From the NCBI GenBank assembly GCA_009773495.1, contig WSXW01000004.1, positions 45,829 to 109,828 on the forward strand: DNA of 64,000 nt, in the 5' to 3' direction. Position numbers and translations under genes: made by a program. Position 1 is the first letter of the stretch. Each line of letters begins with the position of its first letter. The DNA is from Bacillota bacterium (GTDB lineage Bacteria > Bacillota > UBA994). The notes beneath the pieces were generated by a model that worked only from the letters and a program-made list of their open reading frames with translations, was not told where the DNA came from and did no database searches. This document shows, one piece after another, positions 44,938-55,451 of the stretch.

Positions 44938-45669
44938 TCAGTAATGTACTTCCATAAGGTACAAACCATGTGCTGGGGCCGTCGCCGAAAGACGGTTCCG
45001 CTCCCCTGTCGATAATGCTGTTAAGATGTCATCCGCAGATAATCTATCCTGTCCCATAGCTACGACAGTGCCGACTATGATGCGAACCATGTTATAAAGA
45101 AAACCGTTGCCGTAGAGAGTGACCACTCCTATATTCTCTACACAAGATAAGCTTGCCTTATAAAGAGTCCGCTCAGTTCGGGCGACACTGCTACCCGCAG
45201 AACAAAAGGCTTTGAAATCATGCGTGCCCTCTACAAGTTTTAGACCCGCCTTGACTGCAGCTAAGTTAAGTTTCGTACCTACTCGCCAAGCCCGATTCCG
45301 ATAAAGCGGTGATGCTTCGTCCTTAAATAATAAATGATAAGCGTAGGTCTTAGCTTGGGCCGAAAAGCGAGCATGAAAGCGCTCTGACACAGCCTCTGAG
45401 GTCAGTACTTTCACATCGTCTGGCAATAGGGGATTTAACGCCAAGTGCAGCCTCCCTGGCGGTATAGCGGTGTCAACACAAAAGCTGGCCACCTGAGCCA
45501 GAGCATGAACTCCGGCGTCTGTGCGACCCGACCCATGAATCCGTAGCTTTTCCCCCGTTAAGCGCAACAACGCTTCTTCCACAGCCCCTTGAACGGTGCG
45601 CTGGCCTGGCTGCACCTGCCACCCACAGAAGTCGGTACCATCATACTCTAGTGTCAGCTTAACGTTCAC
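44938..45669 (-). CDS. truA: tRNA pseudouridine(38-40) synthase TruA
   Basis: 243 residues from GTG 45669, overlapping the ecfT stop (GTGA), so translation is coupled. Signature YDGTDFCGWQVQPGQRTVQG, catalytic Asp in SGRTDAGVHA. Placement behind ecfT is standard in Firmicutes. Confidence 0.96.
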   Translation of the reverse strand: MNVKLTLEYDGTDFCGWQVQPGQRTVQGAVEEALLRLTGEKLRIHGSGRTDAGVHALAQVASFCVDTAIPPGRLHLALNPLLPDDVKVLTSEAVSERFHARFSAQAKTYAYHLLFKDEASPLYRNRAWRVGTKLNLAAVKAGLKLVEGTHDFKAFCSAGSSVARTERTLYKASLSCVENIGVVTLYGNGFLYNMVRIIVGTVVAMGQDRLSADDILTALSTGERNRLSATAPAHGLYLMEVHY

Positions 45670-46466
45670 AGAACCCGACCTACCCAGAAGGCTACGCCAG
45701 ATACTACAAGGAACACAAACCAAGCGTAGGCATCAAGCACTGTAAGCTTAAGGACTTTAAATTTAGTTCGGCTATCCCCACCTCGATAGCAGCGCGCTTC
45801 CATAGCCATCGCCAAATCATCTGCCCGACGAAACGCGGAAATGAATAGAGGTATGAGCAGGGGTAGCAGACTCTTGGCGCGCTTAACTAATCCTCCACTC
45901 TCAAAGTCCGCACCACGGGCTAGTTGAGCCTTCATTATCTTCTCGGCTTCTTCAATAAGTGTTGGAATGAAGCGGAGCGCAATTGTCATCATCATAGCCA
46001 GTTCATGAGCCGGCAACCCTAGCTTGCGAAATGGTTTGAGTAAAAGCTCTATACCGTCTGTTAGGGCGATGGGTGATGTGGTAAGAGTGAGTAAGGATGT
46101 AGCAAGAACAAGCAGTACTAGCCTAAAAGCAAGTAGTAACCCTTGTCGGACTCCACCACTGTAAATACGAAGTATCCAGAACTGCACGAGAAGTTCCCCC
46201 TCGTGTGTAGTAAATATGTGCAGAATGAGAGTCAGCGACAAGATGATCATAATGGGGCGCAAGCCCCGTAGCACTAATTTGAGGGGAATGCGGCTTACGG
46301 TTATCATCGCCAACGAGGCTACCGCTAATACAAGGTACGCGGCCCCACTGTGAAGCAAGAAAAGGACGATGATATAGGAAAAGGCCATCAAAAGCTTTGT
46401 GCGCGGATCTAATCGATGAACAGGGCTGCTACCAGGAAAGTACTGACCGAGCGTAACATTTTTCAT
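45666..46466 (-). CDS. ecfT: ECF transporter transmembrane protein EcfT
   Basis: 266 residues from ATG 46466; GTG 46475 would overlap ecfA2 more and is less likely. Five or six transmembrane segments and the two Ala-Arg-Gly-type coupling motifs (ARGADF and the following basic stretch, RCYRGG). Shared scaffold for vitamin-specific S-components encoded elsewhere. Confidence 0.95.
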   Translation of the reverse strand: MKNVTLGQYFPGSSPVHRLDPRTKLLMAFSYIIVLFLLHSGAAYLVLAVASLAMITVSRIPLKLVLRGLRPIMIILSLTLILHIFTTHEGELLVQFWILRIYSGGVRQGLLLAFRLVLLVLATSLLTLTTSPIALTDGIELLLKPFRKLGLPAHELAMMMTIALRFIPTLIEEAEKIMKAQLARGADFESGGLVKRAKSLLPLLIPLFISAFRRADDLAMAMEARCYRGGDSRTKFKVLKLTVLDAYAWFVFLVVSGVAFWVGRVL

Positions 46467-46471
46467 TATGC

Positions 46472-47335
46472 TCACCCCTTGTACCCCCTGTCACGGAGCG
46501 CCAAGAGAATTGCTGTTTTAGCTTCTTCCACTGTCAAGGCCACCTCAGGTACATTCCACCCACGACTGCGCAGCTGCTGCAAGACCTCTGTAGCCTGGGG
46601 CACACCTAGACCCATACTCTTGAGCTCGGCGCCATGGCGAAAAACATCTGCCGGTCTGCCGTCGTATTTAAGTTCCCCCTCATGAATAACTATTACCCGA
46701 TCTACTAACCGGGCCACGTCCTCCATGCTATGGGATACGAGGATTACGGTGATACCACGCTCTTTGTGTAGCTTGGCTATCTGTGAGAGAATATCATCTC
46801 GCCCTTGCGGGTCTAAACCCGCGGTAGGCTCATCTAGAATGAAAACCTTGGGATTCATGGCCAATACCCCTGCCACAGCCACTCGACGCATTTGTCCACC
46901 GGATAGCTCAAAGGGTGACCTATCCTTAATCTCTACGGGCAACCCAACGGTAACCAGAGCTTGGTCAACGCGGCGGCAGACCTCTTCCGGTGAAAGCCCT
47001 TGGTTCTGCGGACCAAAGGCAATATCCGCGGCTACTGTCTCCGCAAAGAGTTGATACTCCGCAAACTGAAAAACTAAACCTACTTGTTCACGCAGGGGCT
47101 TTAGCTTAACTCCTTTGGCTGTGGTGAGTATGTCGTTTACTATCACGCTACCGGACGTAGGCTTTATTAGGCCGTTAAACATTTGCACAAGTGTAGATTT
47201 CCCTGACCCGGTTTGTCCAATAATGCCAACAAACTCGCCATCAGCAATGGATAGGTCTACATTTCGTAAGGCATGACGCTCAAAAGGTGTCCCTTGTGAA
47301 TAAGTGAAGCTTACGTTGTTTAATCTAATCGGCAT
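46472..47335 (-). CDS. ecfA2: ECF transporter ATPase EcfA2
   Basis: 287 residues. Walker A GQTGSGKST, signature LSGGQMRR, Walker B VFILDEPTAGLDP. Overlaps the end of ecfA1 by 16 bases. Pairs with EcfA1 to power uptake of vitamins or metal ions. Confidence 0.96.
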   Translation of the reverse strand: MPIRLNNVSFTYSQGTPFERHALRNVDLSIADGEFVGIIGQTGSGKSTLVQMFNGLIKPTSGSVIVNDILTTAKGVKLKPLREQVGLVFQFAEYQLFAETVAADIAFGPQNQGLSPEEVCRRVDQALVTVGLPVEIKDRSPFELSGGQMRRVAVAGVLAMNPKVFILDEPTAGLDPQGRDDILSQIAKLHKERGITVILVSHSMEDVARLVDRVIVIHEGELKYDGRPADVFRHGAELKSMGLGVPQATEVLQQLRSRGWNVPEVALTVEEAKTAILLALRDRGYKG

Positions 47336-48153
47336 AACTCTTCCACCAGTTGGGCTGCGGTAAGGACTTCTCCCTTAATCGGTAACCCTTCCTTTTTTAG
47401 TTCTATGCCCAATTTGGTCGCAACGGGAACGTCTAGACCTAGGCGTTCGAGCTGTTCATATTGCGAAAACACCTCTAACGGCGTACCAGAGAGCACTACA
47501 GCACCACCATCAATCACCACAACCCGGTCGGCCCGGACGGCCTCGTCCATATGGTGGGTGATTAACACGGCTGTCATCTTTTCGGTACGATTGAGGCGCA
47601 TAACAGTCTCTATGACTTCTCGTCTACCCATGGGGTCTAGCATTGCTGTGGCCTCGTCGAGAACGATAATTTGAGGGTGCATGGCCAACACGCCGGCTAT
47701 CGCGACTCGCTGTTTCTGCCCCCCTGATAAGAGATGTGGGGCGTGAGTGCGAGATGCCTCCATGTCTACCTGTTTAAGGGCATCATTGACGCGCTCCACA
47801 ATTTCAGAAGTAGGTACTCCCAAGTTTTCCGGACCAAACGCTACGTCCTCTTCCACTACGGTTGCCACAATCTGATTGTCTGGATTTTGAAATACCATCC
47901 CAACCGACTGCCTTATCTGCCATAGTAGAGCTTCCTCTCGCGTATCTAATCCGGACACTAGAACACGCCCTCTATGCGGCATAAGAATAGCGTTAAAATG
48001 CTTAGCTAAGGTAGACTTACCCGAACCGTTTCTACCTATAATAGCCACAAATTCACCAGATGCCACTGTGAGGTCTATTCCATCTAGAGCTATGGTCTCT
48101 CCGTCATTACTTTGGTAGACATGTCTAAGCTCTCTAACGTCTACGATTGACAA
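47320..48153 (-). CDS. ecfA1: ECF transporter ATPase EcfA1
   Basis: 277 residues. Walker A GRNGSGKST, Q-loop VFQNPDNQIVATVVEEDVAF (typical of EcfA1), signature LSGGQKQR, Walker B IIVLDEATAMLDP. Downstream of rplQ after a 183-bp spacer carrying an inverted repeat. Confidence 0.96.
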   Translation of the reverse strand: MSIVDVRELRHVYQSNDGETIALDGIDLTVASGEFVAIIGRNGSGKSTLAKHFNAILMPHRGRVLVSGLDTREEALLWQIRQSVGMVFQNPDNQIVATVVEEDVAFGPENLGVPTSEIVERVNDALKQVDMEASRTHAPHLLSGGQKQRVAIAGVLAMHPQIIVLDEATAMLDPMGRREVIETVMRLNRTEKMTAVLITHHMDEAVRADRVVVIDGGAVVLSGTPLEVFSQYEQLERLGLDVPVATKLGIELKKEGLPIKGEVLTAAQLVEELCRLD

Positions 48154-48189
48154 TTCTCCTCACCCCAGTAGGCTACAAAATATAGCGAA

Positions 48190-48310
48190 GACGCGGAGTT
48201 AATCATGACTCGTGAGCTATGAAACATGACCAACAGCGATTGGCAGAATGCCGAACCGCTGCAACGCTAACGTTTTTAGGTCACGATTCATGTTTCATGT
48301 TTAGCTCCGC
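48190..48310. repeat. Imperfect inverted-repeat element, MITE-like
   Basis: Arms ACGCGGAGTTAA... and ...TTTAGCTCCGCG enclose GAGCTATGAAACATGACC and its imperfect inverse. The right half contains the 16-mer TCATGTTTCATGTTTA also found at 4341. No coding frame. It lies in the rplQ-ecfA1 spacer. Confidence 0.5.
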
Positions 48311-48336
48311 GCTCGCCTAAGAAGAGAGCCGGTGGC

Positions 48337-48678
48337 TTATTCCACCAGCTCTAGTATTGCTTGCGGTGCAGCGTCGCCACGACGCACATCCGTCTTCATT
48401 ATACGTGTATATCCGCCATCACGGTTCTTGTACTTAGGTGCAATTTCAGTAAACAACTTAGTCACTACATTTTCATCGAACAGGTATGAAAGTGCCTGAC
48501 GACGCGCATGCAGATCACCGCGCTTACCAAGGGTTATAAGCTTCTCACTTATGCGTTGAACTTCCTTCGCACGCATTTCAGTAGTCTCCATGCGACCATA
48601 ACGTAAGAAAGAAGTCGCCAAGTTACGAAGCATGGCACGACGGTGGTTAGTCCGACGCCCGAGTTTGCGGTAAGACAT
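48337..48678 (-). CDS. rplQ: 50S ribosomal protein L17
   Basis: 113 residues. [20 protein letters not shown] start is diagnostic. Follows rpoA by 12 bp. Confidence 0.98.
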   Translation of the reverse strand: MSYRKLGRRTNHRRAMLRNLATSFLRYGRMETTEMRAKEVQRISEKLITLGKRGDLHARRQALSYLFDENVVTKLFTEIAPKYKNRDGGYTRIMKTDVRRGDAAPQAILELVE

Positions 48679-48690
48679 GTGTGTCCCTCC

Positions 48691-49638
48691 CTACTCTTCG
48701 CTCTTCTTAAGATAAAGCCCGAGATCTGCTAATTTATGCTGGACTTCTTCTAGCGACTTCTTGCCTAAGTTGCGTACCTTCATCATGTCTTCTTCAGTCT
48801 TCTCAGTGAGTTCCTGAACAGTGTTAATGCCAGCACGTTTCAGGCAATTAAAAGAGCGCACCGAAAGGTCTAACTCTTCAATTGTCATTTCTAGAACTCT
48901 ATCTTTTGTGTTATCTCCACGGTCTACGAGGGTCTTCGTGGCTTCAGCCTTCTCTGTAAGTGATACAAACAGATGGAGATGATCGCTCATGATCTTGGCC
49001 CCGATGCTGATGGCCTCCTCAGGTGTGAGACTACCATCAGTCCAGACTTCCAAGGTCAGCTTATCGTAGTCAGTGATCTGTCCTACGCGCGTATTCTCCA
49101 CAGTGTAGTTCACCCGAGTAATCGGCGTGAAAATGGAATCTACAGGGATAACTCCGATAGGCTGATGCTGCTTTTTGTTGCGCTCAGCTGGAACATATCC
49201 CCGGCCTGATGCAGCCGTCAATTCGACAAAAAACCGTGCGTCTTTATCTAAAGATGCTATCCTCAGTGAAGGGTTAAGAATTTCTACATCGGCATCAGCA
49301 ATAATGTCTGCAGCCGTTACAACACCCTCGCCAGATTTTTCTATGCGTAGTATTTTATCTCCCTGGCTATTTAGGCGCAGTCGCAGTTCCTTAATATTGA
49401 GCACAATATCTGTAGTATCCTCAACTACGCCCGGTATGGTTGAAAACTCATGCAGCACGCCTTCGATCTTAACCGATGTGACAGCGGCTCCTGGCAGGGA
49501 AGAAAGTAATATCCGGCGCAAAGCGTTTCCCAAGGTGGTGCCGTAGCCACGTTGCAAAGGCTCCACAACAAACTTACCATAGGTTGGTGTCACTTCTTCG
49601 CGCGTCACCCTTGGTGTTTCCATTGCTAATTCTAACAT
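48691..49638 (-). CDS. rpoA: RNA polymerase alpha subunit
   Basis: 315 residues from ATG 49638 with AAGGAGGG; an in-frame start at 49674 is not supported. N-terminal dimerisation domain ([25 protein letters not shown]) and C-terminal domain ([17 protein letters not shown]...[12 protein letters not shown]) that binds UP elements and activators. Confidence 0.98.
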   Translation of the reverse strand: MLELAMETPRVTREEVTPTYGKFVVEPLQRGYGTTLGNALRRILLSSLPGAAVTSVKIEGVLHEFSTIPGVVEDTTDIVLNIKELRLRLNSQGDKILRIEKSGEGVVTAADIIADADVEILNPSLRIASLDKDARFFVELTAASGRGYVPAERNKKQHQPIGVIPVDSIFTPITRVNYTVENTRVGQITDYDKLTLEVWTDGSLTPEEAISIGAKIMSDHLHLFVSLTEKAEATKTLVDRGDNTKDRVLEMTIEELDLSVRSFNCLKRAGINTVQELTEKTEEDMMKVRNLGKKSLEEVQHKLADLGLYLKKSEE

Positions 49639-49695
49639 TAGGCGATTACCCTCCTTACTTCCCCCAATATGCACTCCGGTCTAAATGAGGGTGCC

Positions 49696-50322
49696 TTATC
49701 TCGAATATCTCTCTACGATGAGATGCTCGCGAACAGGAATGTCGATATCTTCTCTCTTGGGCAACCCTATGATTGTTACACGTAAGGCATCTGGCTCCAC
49801 GGAAATCCATGGGGCTGCTCTGCGTGCTCTAAGAGTCTCCGCTACGTCCGCAAAGACGGACATGGAGCGGCTCTTCTGTGCAATCTCAATTACATCGCCT
49901 TCCTTTACGAGGTAGGAAGGAATGTTAACGCGTGAGCCGTTGACAGTAAAATGTCCATGACGGACTAGCTGCCTAGATTGAGGGCGTGACTCACCAAAGT
50001 TGGCGCGGAAAATGACGTTGTCGAGCCTAAGCTCGAGTAGCTGCAGCAACCTTTCGCCGGTAATACCCTTTTCGCGGGCAGCTTTAGCAAAGTAAAGACG
50101 GAACTGAGCTTCAAGAACACCGTAGATACGGCGGGCTTTCTGCTTTTCGCGTAGCTGTACTCCGTACTCCGTGACCTTCTTACGACCTTGGCCGTGTTGA
50201 CCAGGAGCGTAAGCACGGCGAACAACACCACACTTATCTGAGTAACAACGCGAACCCTTTAAGAACAATTTAGTGCCCTCGCGTCGGCAGAGCCGGCAAA
50301 CCGGACCTGTATATCTAGCCAT
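49696..50322 (-). CDS. rpsD: 30S ribosomal protein S4
   Basis: 208 residues with the N-terminal Cys4 zinc site (CRLCRREG...CYSDKC) and the S4 RNA-binding domain ([19 protein letters not shown]). In this position between rpsK and rpoA it can act as an autoregulator of the alpha operon. Confidence 0.98.
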   Translation of the reverse strand: MARYTGPVCRLCRREGTKLFLKGSRCYSDKCGVVRRAYAPGQHGQGRKKVTEYGVQLREKQKARRIYGVLEAQFRLYFAKAAREKGITGERLLQLLELRLDNVIFRANFGESRPQSRQLVRHGHFTVNGSRVNIPSYLVKEGDVIEIAQKSRSMSVFADVAETLRARRAAPWISVEPDALRVTIIGLPKREDIDIPVREHLIVERYSR

Positions 50323-50345
50323 ATTGCATTACACCTCCCTGTTCA

Positions 50346-50744
50346 TTAAACTCGGCGGCGCTTAGGTGGGCGGCAACCGTTATGTGGAACTGGGGTAACA
50401 TCCTTAATGGAGCTTACCTCCAGCCCTGCAGCCTGTAGACTGCGAATTGCAGCTTCACGACCCGCACCGGGACCTTTGACGTGTGCTTCTACTTCTCTCA
50501 TACCTTGATCCATAGCTACTTTAGCGCAGCTCTCGGCGGCAATTTGGGCGGCAAAAGGAGTACTCTTACGAGAGCCTTTATACCCCGCATTACCAGCAGA
50601 AGACCAAGCAATTGAGTTGCCAGCTTTATCAGTAATTGTAACGATAGTGTTATTAAACGTTGATTTGATATGAGCTACCCCAAATTCAACGTTCTTCCGC
50701 TCGCGGCGCTTCACCTTGGAGGCAGCAGCTTTACGTTTTGCCAT
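50346..50744 (-). CDS. rpsK: 30S ribosomal protein S11
   Basis: 132 residues. [18 protein letters not shown] and the C-terminal [17 protein letters not shown] identify S11. 20 bp after rpsM. Confidence 0.98.
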   Translation of the reverse strand: MAKRKAAASKVKRRERKNVEFGVAHIKSTFNNTIVTITDKAGNSIAWSSAGNAGYKGSRKSTPFAAQIAAESCAKVAMDQGMREVEAHVKGPGAGREAAIRSLQAAGLEVSSIKDVTPVPHNGCRPPKRRRV

Positions 50745-50764
50745 GCGGTTAAGTCCTCCTTCGA

Positions 50765-51133
50765 CTACTTACGCTTCGCGCCAACCGTACGGCGTGGGCC
50801 TTTACGGGTGCGAGCGTTAGTCTTTGTACGTTGCCCTCTTACAGGCAGACCGCGGCGGTGGCGTAAGCCCCGGTACGAACCAATCTCAATAAGTCTCTTA
50901 ATACTTGCAGTGACTTCACGCCGCAAGTCGCCTTCTACAGCATAACCCTTGTCGATAGTTTCGCGCAGACGAGCAACTTCCTCTTCTGTGAGGTCGCGAA
51001 TGCGGGTATCTGGGCTAACTCCGGTCTTGGCCAGAATATCGGTTGAACGACTGCGGCCTATGCCGAAGATGTAAGTCAGAGCGATCTCAACACGCTTTTC
51101 TCTCGGCAGGTCAACACCTGCAATACGAGCCAT
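50765..51133 (-). CDS. rpsM: 30S ribosomal protein S13
   Basis: 122 residues from ATG 51133 behind GGAGGTGG; upstream frame codons to 51199 overlap the spacer and are not S13. [21 protein letters not shown] start and a basic C-terminal tail ([18 protein letters not shown]). Confidence 0.98.
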   Translation of the reverse strand: MARIAGVDLPREKRVEIALTYIFGIGRSRSTDILAKTGVSPDTRIRDLTEEEVARLRETIDKGYAVEGDLRREVTASIKRLIEIGSYRGLRHRRGLPVRGQRTKTNARTRKGPRRTVGAKRK

Positions 51134-51211
51134 CTGTCTAATTCCACCTCCTGATATTGTTGTCCCCTTAGGCCCCAAATATTTGGGCAGCCGCGCCAAG
51201 GGAACCTAAGT

Positions 51212-51325
51212 CTATCCCTGAGCTTGTTTGTGCTTGGGATTCTCGCAAATAACCATTACACGCCCTTTGCGACGAATAAGTTTACACTTCTCGCAGATGG
51301 GCTTGATGGAAGGCCTAACTTTCAT
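51212..51325 (-). CDS. rpmJ: 50S ribosomal protein L36 (zinc form)
   Basis: 37 residues: [20 protein letters not shown] then [17 protein letters not shown]. Cys11, Cys14, Cys27 and His32 form the zinc site. Between infA and rpsM as usual. Confidence 0.97.
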   Translation of the reverse strand: MKVRPSIKPICEKCKLIRRKGRVMVICENPKHKQAQG

Positions 51326-51354
51326 TGTGCGTACCTCCTTGGTCGGGACGCTAG

Positions 51355-51576
51355 CTATTTGTGCCTATAAACTATGCGTCCCCGGCTTAAGTCATATGGG
51401 GATAACTCCACAGTGACTGAATCTCCCGGCAAGATACGAATAAAATGAATACGAATTTTGCCAGAGACATGTGCTAAAATTTTATGGCCATTGTCTAGCT
51501 CAATCTTAAACATAGCATTAGGAAGTGCTTCTTTAACCCTTCCTTTTACCTCAATTACGTCTTCGCGTTTGGTCAA
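51355..51576 (-). CDS. infA: Translation initiation factor IF-1
   Basis: 73 residues, S1-like OB fold; [20 protein letters not shown] and [15 protein letters not shown]. Binds the A site of the 30S subunit during initiation. Confidence 0.97.
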   Translation of the reverse strand: MTKREDVIEVKGRVKEALPNAMFKIELDNGHKILAHVSGKIRIHFIRILPGDSVTVELSPYDLSRGRIVYRHK

Positions 51577-51603
51577 AAAACAAAACCTCCCTCACTGCAC
51601 ATT

Positions 51604-52353
51604 TCAGCGCCTAGTAAGCACTTCAGGGCCGCATTCAGTAACTGCTACTGTATGCTCAAAATGAGCGGACCTAGTACGGTCTTTAGTCACTACAGTCCAG
51701 TTATCAGCGAGCACTTCTGTCCATGAGCCTCCGACGTTTATCATCGGCTCTATGGCCAGAACCAATCCCGGAGAGAGACGCAATCCCCGCCCGGGTCGAC
51801 CAAAGTTCGGCACTTGAGGATCTTCGTGCATTGCTCTGCCTATCCCGTGCCCTACGTACTCTTTGACCACTGAAAAACCAGCGGACTCTGCGTTATCTTG
51901 GATGGCAAAAGAGATATCGGTAAGCCTCTTCCCCTTTTGACATTGTTCGATTCCAGCCTCAAGGCAACGAGCGGTTACATCAATTAACTTCTGGGAAACC
52001 TCATCGATGTTTCCAACCGGAAGGGTTACTGCGGCATCGCCGTAATAACCATTGATCTCCACCCCAATATCAATACTAATAATATCGCCATCCATTAAGG
52101 TTTTCAAACCCGGTATGCCATGAACGATTTCATGGTTGACCGAAGCACAAATGCTCTCTGGATAGCCATAGTAACCTTTGAAGGCCGCTCGAGCTCCTCT
52201 TTGCTGTAGTAAGTCCTCTACCAGACTATTGAGTTCACCTGTTGTGATACCAGGGCGAACGGCCTTGGCTACTTCTTCAAGAGCCTCTGCCACTACTCTT
52301 CCCGCATCACGCATCAGGGTAAGTTCTCGGTCTGACTTAAGGTTAATCATCAT
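51604..52353 (-). CDS. map: Methionine aminopeptidase, type I
   Basis: 249 residues. Metal ligands visible in SIDIGVEINGYYGDAA (two Asp), GHGIGRAMHEDP (His) and AIEPM (Glu). Two adjacent ATGs (52353 and 52350); the adk stop TAA precedes directly. Removes N-terminal Met. Confidence 0.97.
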   Translation of the reverse strand: MMINLKSDRELTLMRDAGRVVAEALEEVAKAVRPGITTGELNSLVEDLLQQRGARAAFKGYYGYPESICASVNHEIVHGIPGLKTLMDGDIISIDIGVEINGYYGDAAVTLPVGNIDEVSQKLIDVTARCLEAGIEQCQKGKRLTDISFAIQDNAESAGFSVVKEYVGHGIGRAMHEDPQVPNFGRPGRGLRLSPGLVLAIEPMINVGGSWTEVLADNWTVVTKDRTRSAHFEHTVAVTECGPEVLTRR

Positions 52354-52998
52354 TTACTCCGTAAGGACCGACCGAAGTAGAGCTGTGACTTCGTCAATGG
52401 GAAGCAACCCATTAATGTTTTCAAGCTTACCGATCGACTGGTAGTAGGATATGAGAGGCTCTGTTTGCTTGCGGTAGACTTCTAATCTACTACGTACTGT
52501 CGCTTCAGCGTCATCGGCCCGCGTAATCAAAGGCCCATTGCACACTCCGCAAAAATCTCTTAGCGGAGATGGATTGAGCACCCTATGATAAGTTGCACCA
52601 CAGGCCATGCAAACAAGACGTCCGGTTAGTCGTGTAACCAGCTCTTCCTCGGGTACTTCAATATTAACAACTGCTGTCAGGTCCTTGCCTATCCTCAGTA
52701 AGACAGCCTGCAATGCTTCCGCCTGCGGTATTGTCCTCGGGAACCCGTCCAGCAAAAAACCATTTTGGGTGTCCGGCTCAGAGAGCCTTTCTCCGACTAT
52801 CCCTATGGTTACATCATCAGGAACCAAGTCCCCACGATCCATGTAGGATTTGGCTGTAAGGCCGAGTCTAGTCCCGGCCTTTACTGCTGCACGAAACATA
52901 TCCCCAGTAGAAATATGGGGTATAGCATACTCCTTGCACAGATAGGCGGCTTGGGTTCCCTTCCCTGCACCAGGTGGACCAAGTAGAATAATATTCAT
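52354..52998 (-). CDS. adk: Adenylate kinase with zinc LID
   Basis: 214 residues. P-loop GPPGAGKGT at 7-15. LID zinc site Cys130, Cys133, Cys150, Cys153, the Gram-positive form. Converts ATP plus AMP to two ADP. Confidence 0.98.
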   Translation of the reverse strand: MNIILLGPPGAGKGTQAAYLCKEYAIPHISTGDMFRAAVKAGTRLGLTAKSYMDRGDLVPDDVTIGIVGERLSEPDTQNGFLLDGFPRTIPQAEALQAVLLRIGKDLTAVVNIEVPEEELVTRLTGRLVCMACGATYHRVLNPSPLRDFCGVCNGPLITRADDAEATVRSRLEVYRKQTEPLISYYQSIGKLENINGLLPIDEVTALLRSVLTE

Positions 52999-53011
52999 CT
53001 TAGGTCCCAGC

Positions 53012-54271
53012 CTACTTCATGAAGCCGCTGTAATGACGCATGACTAGATGTCCTTCAACTTGCTTCATAGTCTCTAGAGCCACACCCACTACGATTAGCA
53101 ATGCTGTACCACCAATACTAATATCAATTGCGATAAAGCGAGATAACAGCAAAGGCAATAACACTATCAGAATTAAGAAGCCAGAACCAGCTAGAATCAG
53201 CCTATTGACAACCCTCATGAGGAAATCTGCGGTTTGACGTCCAGGACGAACGCCAGGTATGGCTCCACCATACTTCTGCATGTTCTCAGCCAGTTCTTTG
53301 GGGTTAAACTGCATGAATGTGTAGAAGTAACCAAAGACGATTATGAGCCCAATGTAGAGAGTTACGTGTAAGGGGCTGCCAAATTTGAACGCTGCAGCTA
53401 AGCTTTGTGCCCACGCCCGATTAGTAAACTGTGCAATAACTTGGGGAAACAAGAGCAGGGAAGACGCAAAGATTACGGGAATTACACCAGCTTGGTTCAC
53501 ACGAAGTGGTATATGAGTGGTCTGCCCACCATACATCTTGCGACCCACCACGCGCTTAGCATACTGCACAGGAATGCGGCGTTGCCCCTCCTGTACCCAG
53601 ACTACGCCAGCAACAGTAGTTAACACGAGCCCTCCAATAAGAATCACCGTAAAGATGTTGACAGTGCCTTCAGTCACATACGCCCCAAGGCCTAACATGG
53701 TTGCTGGGAGCGTAGAGACGATGTTAGCGAAGATAACTAAAGATATACCATTGCCAATACCTTTTTCAGTAATGAGTTCGCCTAGCCACATGATCATGAT
53801 GGTACCGGCAGTAAGGGTCAACGCTGACAACAAGTAGTTTACTTGACCACTCGCCAAGGCGCCCTGACTAGCGAGACCAGCGGAAGTAGCGTAGCCTTGG
53901 ATAAAGGCTAAGACAACGGTAGCGTAACGGGTGTATTCATTAATTTTTTTACGGCCCTCTCCACCCTCTTTAGAGAGAGCTTCCCAGCTAGGGATGATAA
54001 CCGTGAGCAGACTAACAATGATGCTGGCCGTAATGTAGGGACCAATAGTCAATGTGAAAATCGAGAGGTTTGCTAGAGCACCACCAGAGATTACATCTAG
54101 CAACCCAAACAGACCTCCTTGGCCTGCGAGAAAATCTGTCATAGCCGCACGATTAGCACCTGGCAAAGGTATAAAGTTTCCGAGTCGAATAACGAGGAAA
54201 ATGGCTAGTGTAAAGAGGATACGTTTCCGAAGCTCCTCAATACGCCAAATATTACGCAGGCTCTTTAACAC
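53012..54271 (-). CDS. secY: Protein translocase subunit SecY
   Basis: 419 residues, ten transmembrane helices. Signatures RLGNFIPLPG and the plug-region GGLFGLLDVISGGAL, plus the cytoplasmic loops with YARYATVV- and QEGQRRIPVQYAKR-type residues that bind SecA and the ribosome. Confidence 0.97.
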   Translation of the reverse strand: MLKSLRNIWRIEELRKRILFTLAIFLVIRLGNFIPLPGANRAAMTDFLAGQGGLFGLLDVISGGALANLSIFTLTIGPYITASIIVSLLTVIIPSWEALSKEGGEGRKKINEYTRYATVVLAFIQGYATSAGLASQGALASGQVNYLLSALTLTAGTIMIMWLGELITEKGIGNGISLVIFANIVSTLPATMLGLGAYVTEGTVNIFTVILIGGLVLTTVAGVVWVQEGQRRIPVQYAKRVVGRKMYGGQTTHIPLRVNQAGVIPVIFASSLLLFPQVIAQFTNRAWAQSLAAAFKFGSPLHVTLYIGLIIVFGYFYTFMQFNPKELAENMQKYGGAIPGVRPGRQTADFLMRVVNRLILAGSGFLILIVLLPLLLSRFIAIDISIGGTALLIVVGVALETMKQVEGHLVMRHYSGFMK

Positions 54272-54712
54272 TTATATCACCTCAGCCTTTCCGCCAGCCG
54301 CGGTGATTTTCTCAGCTGCAGACTTACTAAAGGCGGTAGCACGTACTGTGAGCGCCTTGGTAAGTTCACCTAGACCCAGAATCTTAAGGCCATCCAATGG
54401 GTTGTTGACCAGCCCTACTTGTTGTAAGGAACTGAGGTCCACGATGCTGCCTACAGAAAAGACTTCTAGATCTTGAACCTGAACGAGAGCGAAATATGTC
54501 TTAAACTTGTTGTGAAAACCACGCTTAGGCAAACGCCTATAGAGGGGCATCTGGCCGCCCTCGAAACCACGACGGACACCGCCACCAGTACGGGACCACT
54601 GGCCCTTCGTACCGCGGCCAGCTGTCTTGCCTAGTCCAGAGCCAGCGCCACGTCCTACGCGCTTACGCGTCTGGCGAGAACCCTCTGCCGGTTGTAGATT
54701 GTGGAGTTTCAT
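54272..54712 (-). CDS. rplO: 50S ribosomal protein L15
   Basis: 146 residues from ATG 54712 with [28 protein letters not shown] start and the glycine-rich [15 protein letters not shown] loop. Abuts secY. Confidence 0.98.
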   Translation of the reverse strand: MKLHNLQPAEGSRQTRKRVGRGAGSGLGKTAGRGTKGQWSRTGGGVRRGFEGGQMPLYRRLPKRGFHNKFKTYFALVQVQDLEVFSVGSIVDLSSLQQVGLVNNPLDGLKILGLGELTKALTVRATAFSKSAAEKITAAGGKAEVI

Positions 54713-54734
54713 TCTTGCACCTCCTCGGCCTAGA

Positions 54735-54914
54735 TTAGCTCTCAACTACCTTAACCAAATGAATTACTTTGTTGATCATACCACGGATAGCCGGGGTATC
54801 ATCGTGCTGTACCGTGGTGTGGGTCTTGGTGAGCCCCAAGGCCTGCACCGTGGCGCGTTGGTCCTGGGGACGGCCGATGAGGCTGCGAACTAAAGTAACT
54901 TCTAACTTTGCCAT
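54735..54914 (-). CDS. rpmD: 50S ribosomal protein L30
   Basis: 59 residues: [20 protein letters not shown] then [15 protein letters not shown]; bacterial short L30. Lies between rpsE and rplO. Confidence 0.97.
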   Translation of the reverse strand: MAKLEVTLVRSLIGRPQDQRATVQALGLTKTHTTVQHDDTPAIRGMINKVIHLVKVVES

Positions 54915-54928
54915 TCTTATCAGCCTCC

Positions 54929-55429
54929 TTAACCGAGGAGTTGCTCTACGGATATACCGCGGAGCTTAGCGAAATCTTCTGCTGTCCTCAAAGACTTAAG
55001 TCCAGATAAGGTAGCCTGTGCCATATTCATGGCATTTGACGAACCCAAGGACTTGGTAAGAATATCGCGTACGCCAGCGAGTTCGAGAATTGAACGAACT
55101 GCACCGCCAGCAATAACGCCTGTACCAGGAGAAGCCGGCTTCATAAGAACCTTACCTGCGCCGGAAGAACCTAATACTTGATGCGGGATACTTGTGTTAA
55201 CGAGAGGCACGGTGATTAAGTTCTTCTTGCCGTCTTCGATACCTTTGCGGATAGCGTCGACAACTTCCTTAGCCTTACCTAGGCCTACTCCGACGTGCCC
55301 CTTGCCGTCGCCAATGGCTACTAGAGCGCTAAAGCTCGAGTCACGACCACCCTTACGTGTCTTACTAACACGCTTCACAGCTATTACTTTTTCTGTCAGA
55401 TCCAATGTGTTAGGATCGATGCGTTCCAA
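54929..55429 (-). CDS. rpsE: 30S ribosomal protein S5
   Basis: 166 residues; double-stranded RNA-binding N-domain ([20 protein letters not shown]) and S5 C-domain ([15 protein letters not shown]). Confidence 0.98.
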   Translation of the reverse strand: MERIDPNTLDLTEKVIAVKRVSKTRKGGRDSSFSALVAIGDGKGHVGVGLGKAKEVVDAIRKGIEDGKKNLITVPLVNTSIPHQVLGSSGAGKVLMKPASPGTGVIAGGAVRSILELAGVRDILTKSLGSSNAMNMAQATLSGLKSLRTAEDFAKLRGISVEQLLG

Positions 55430-55451
55430 ATTGCTTTCCCTCCTTCTGCTG

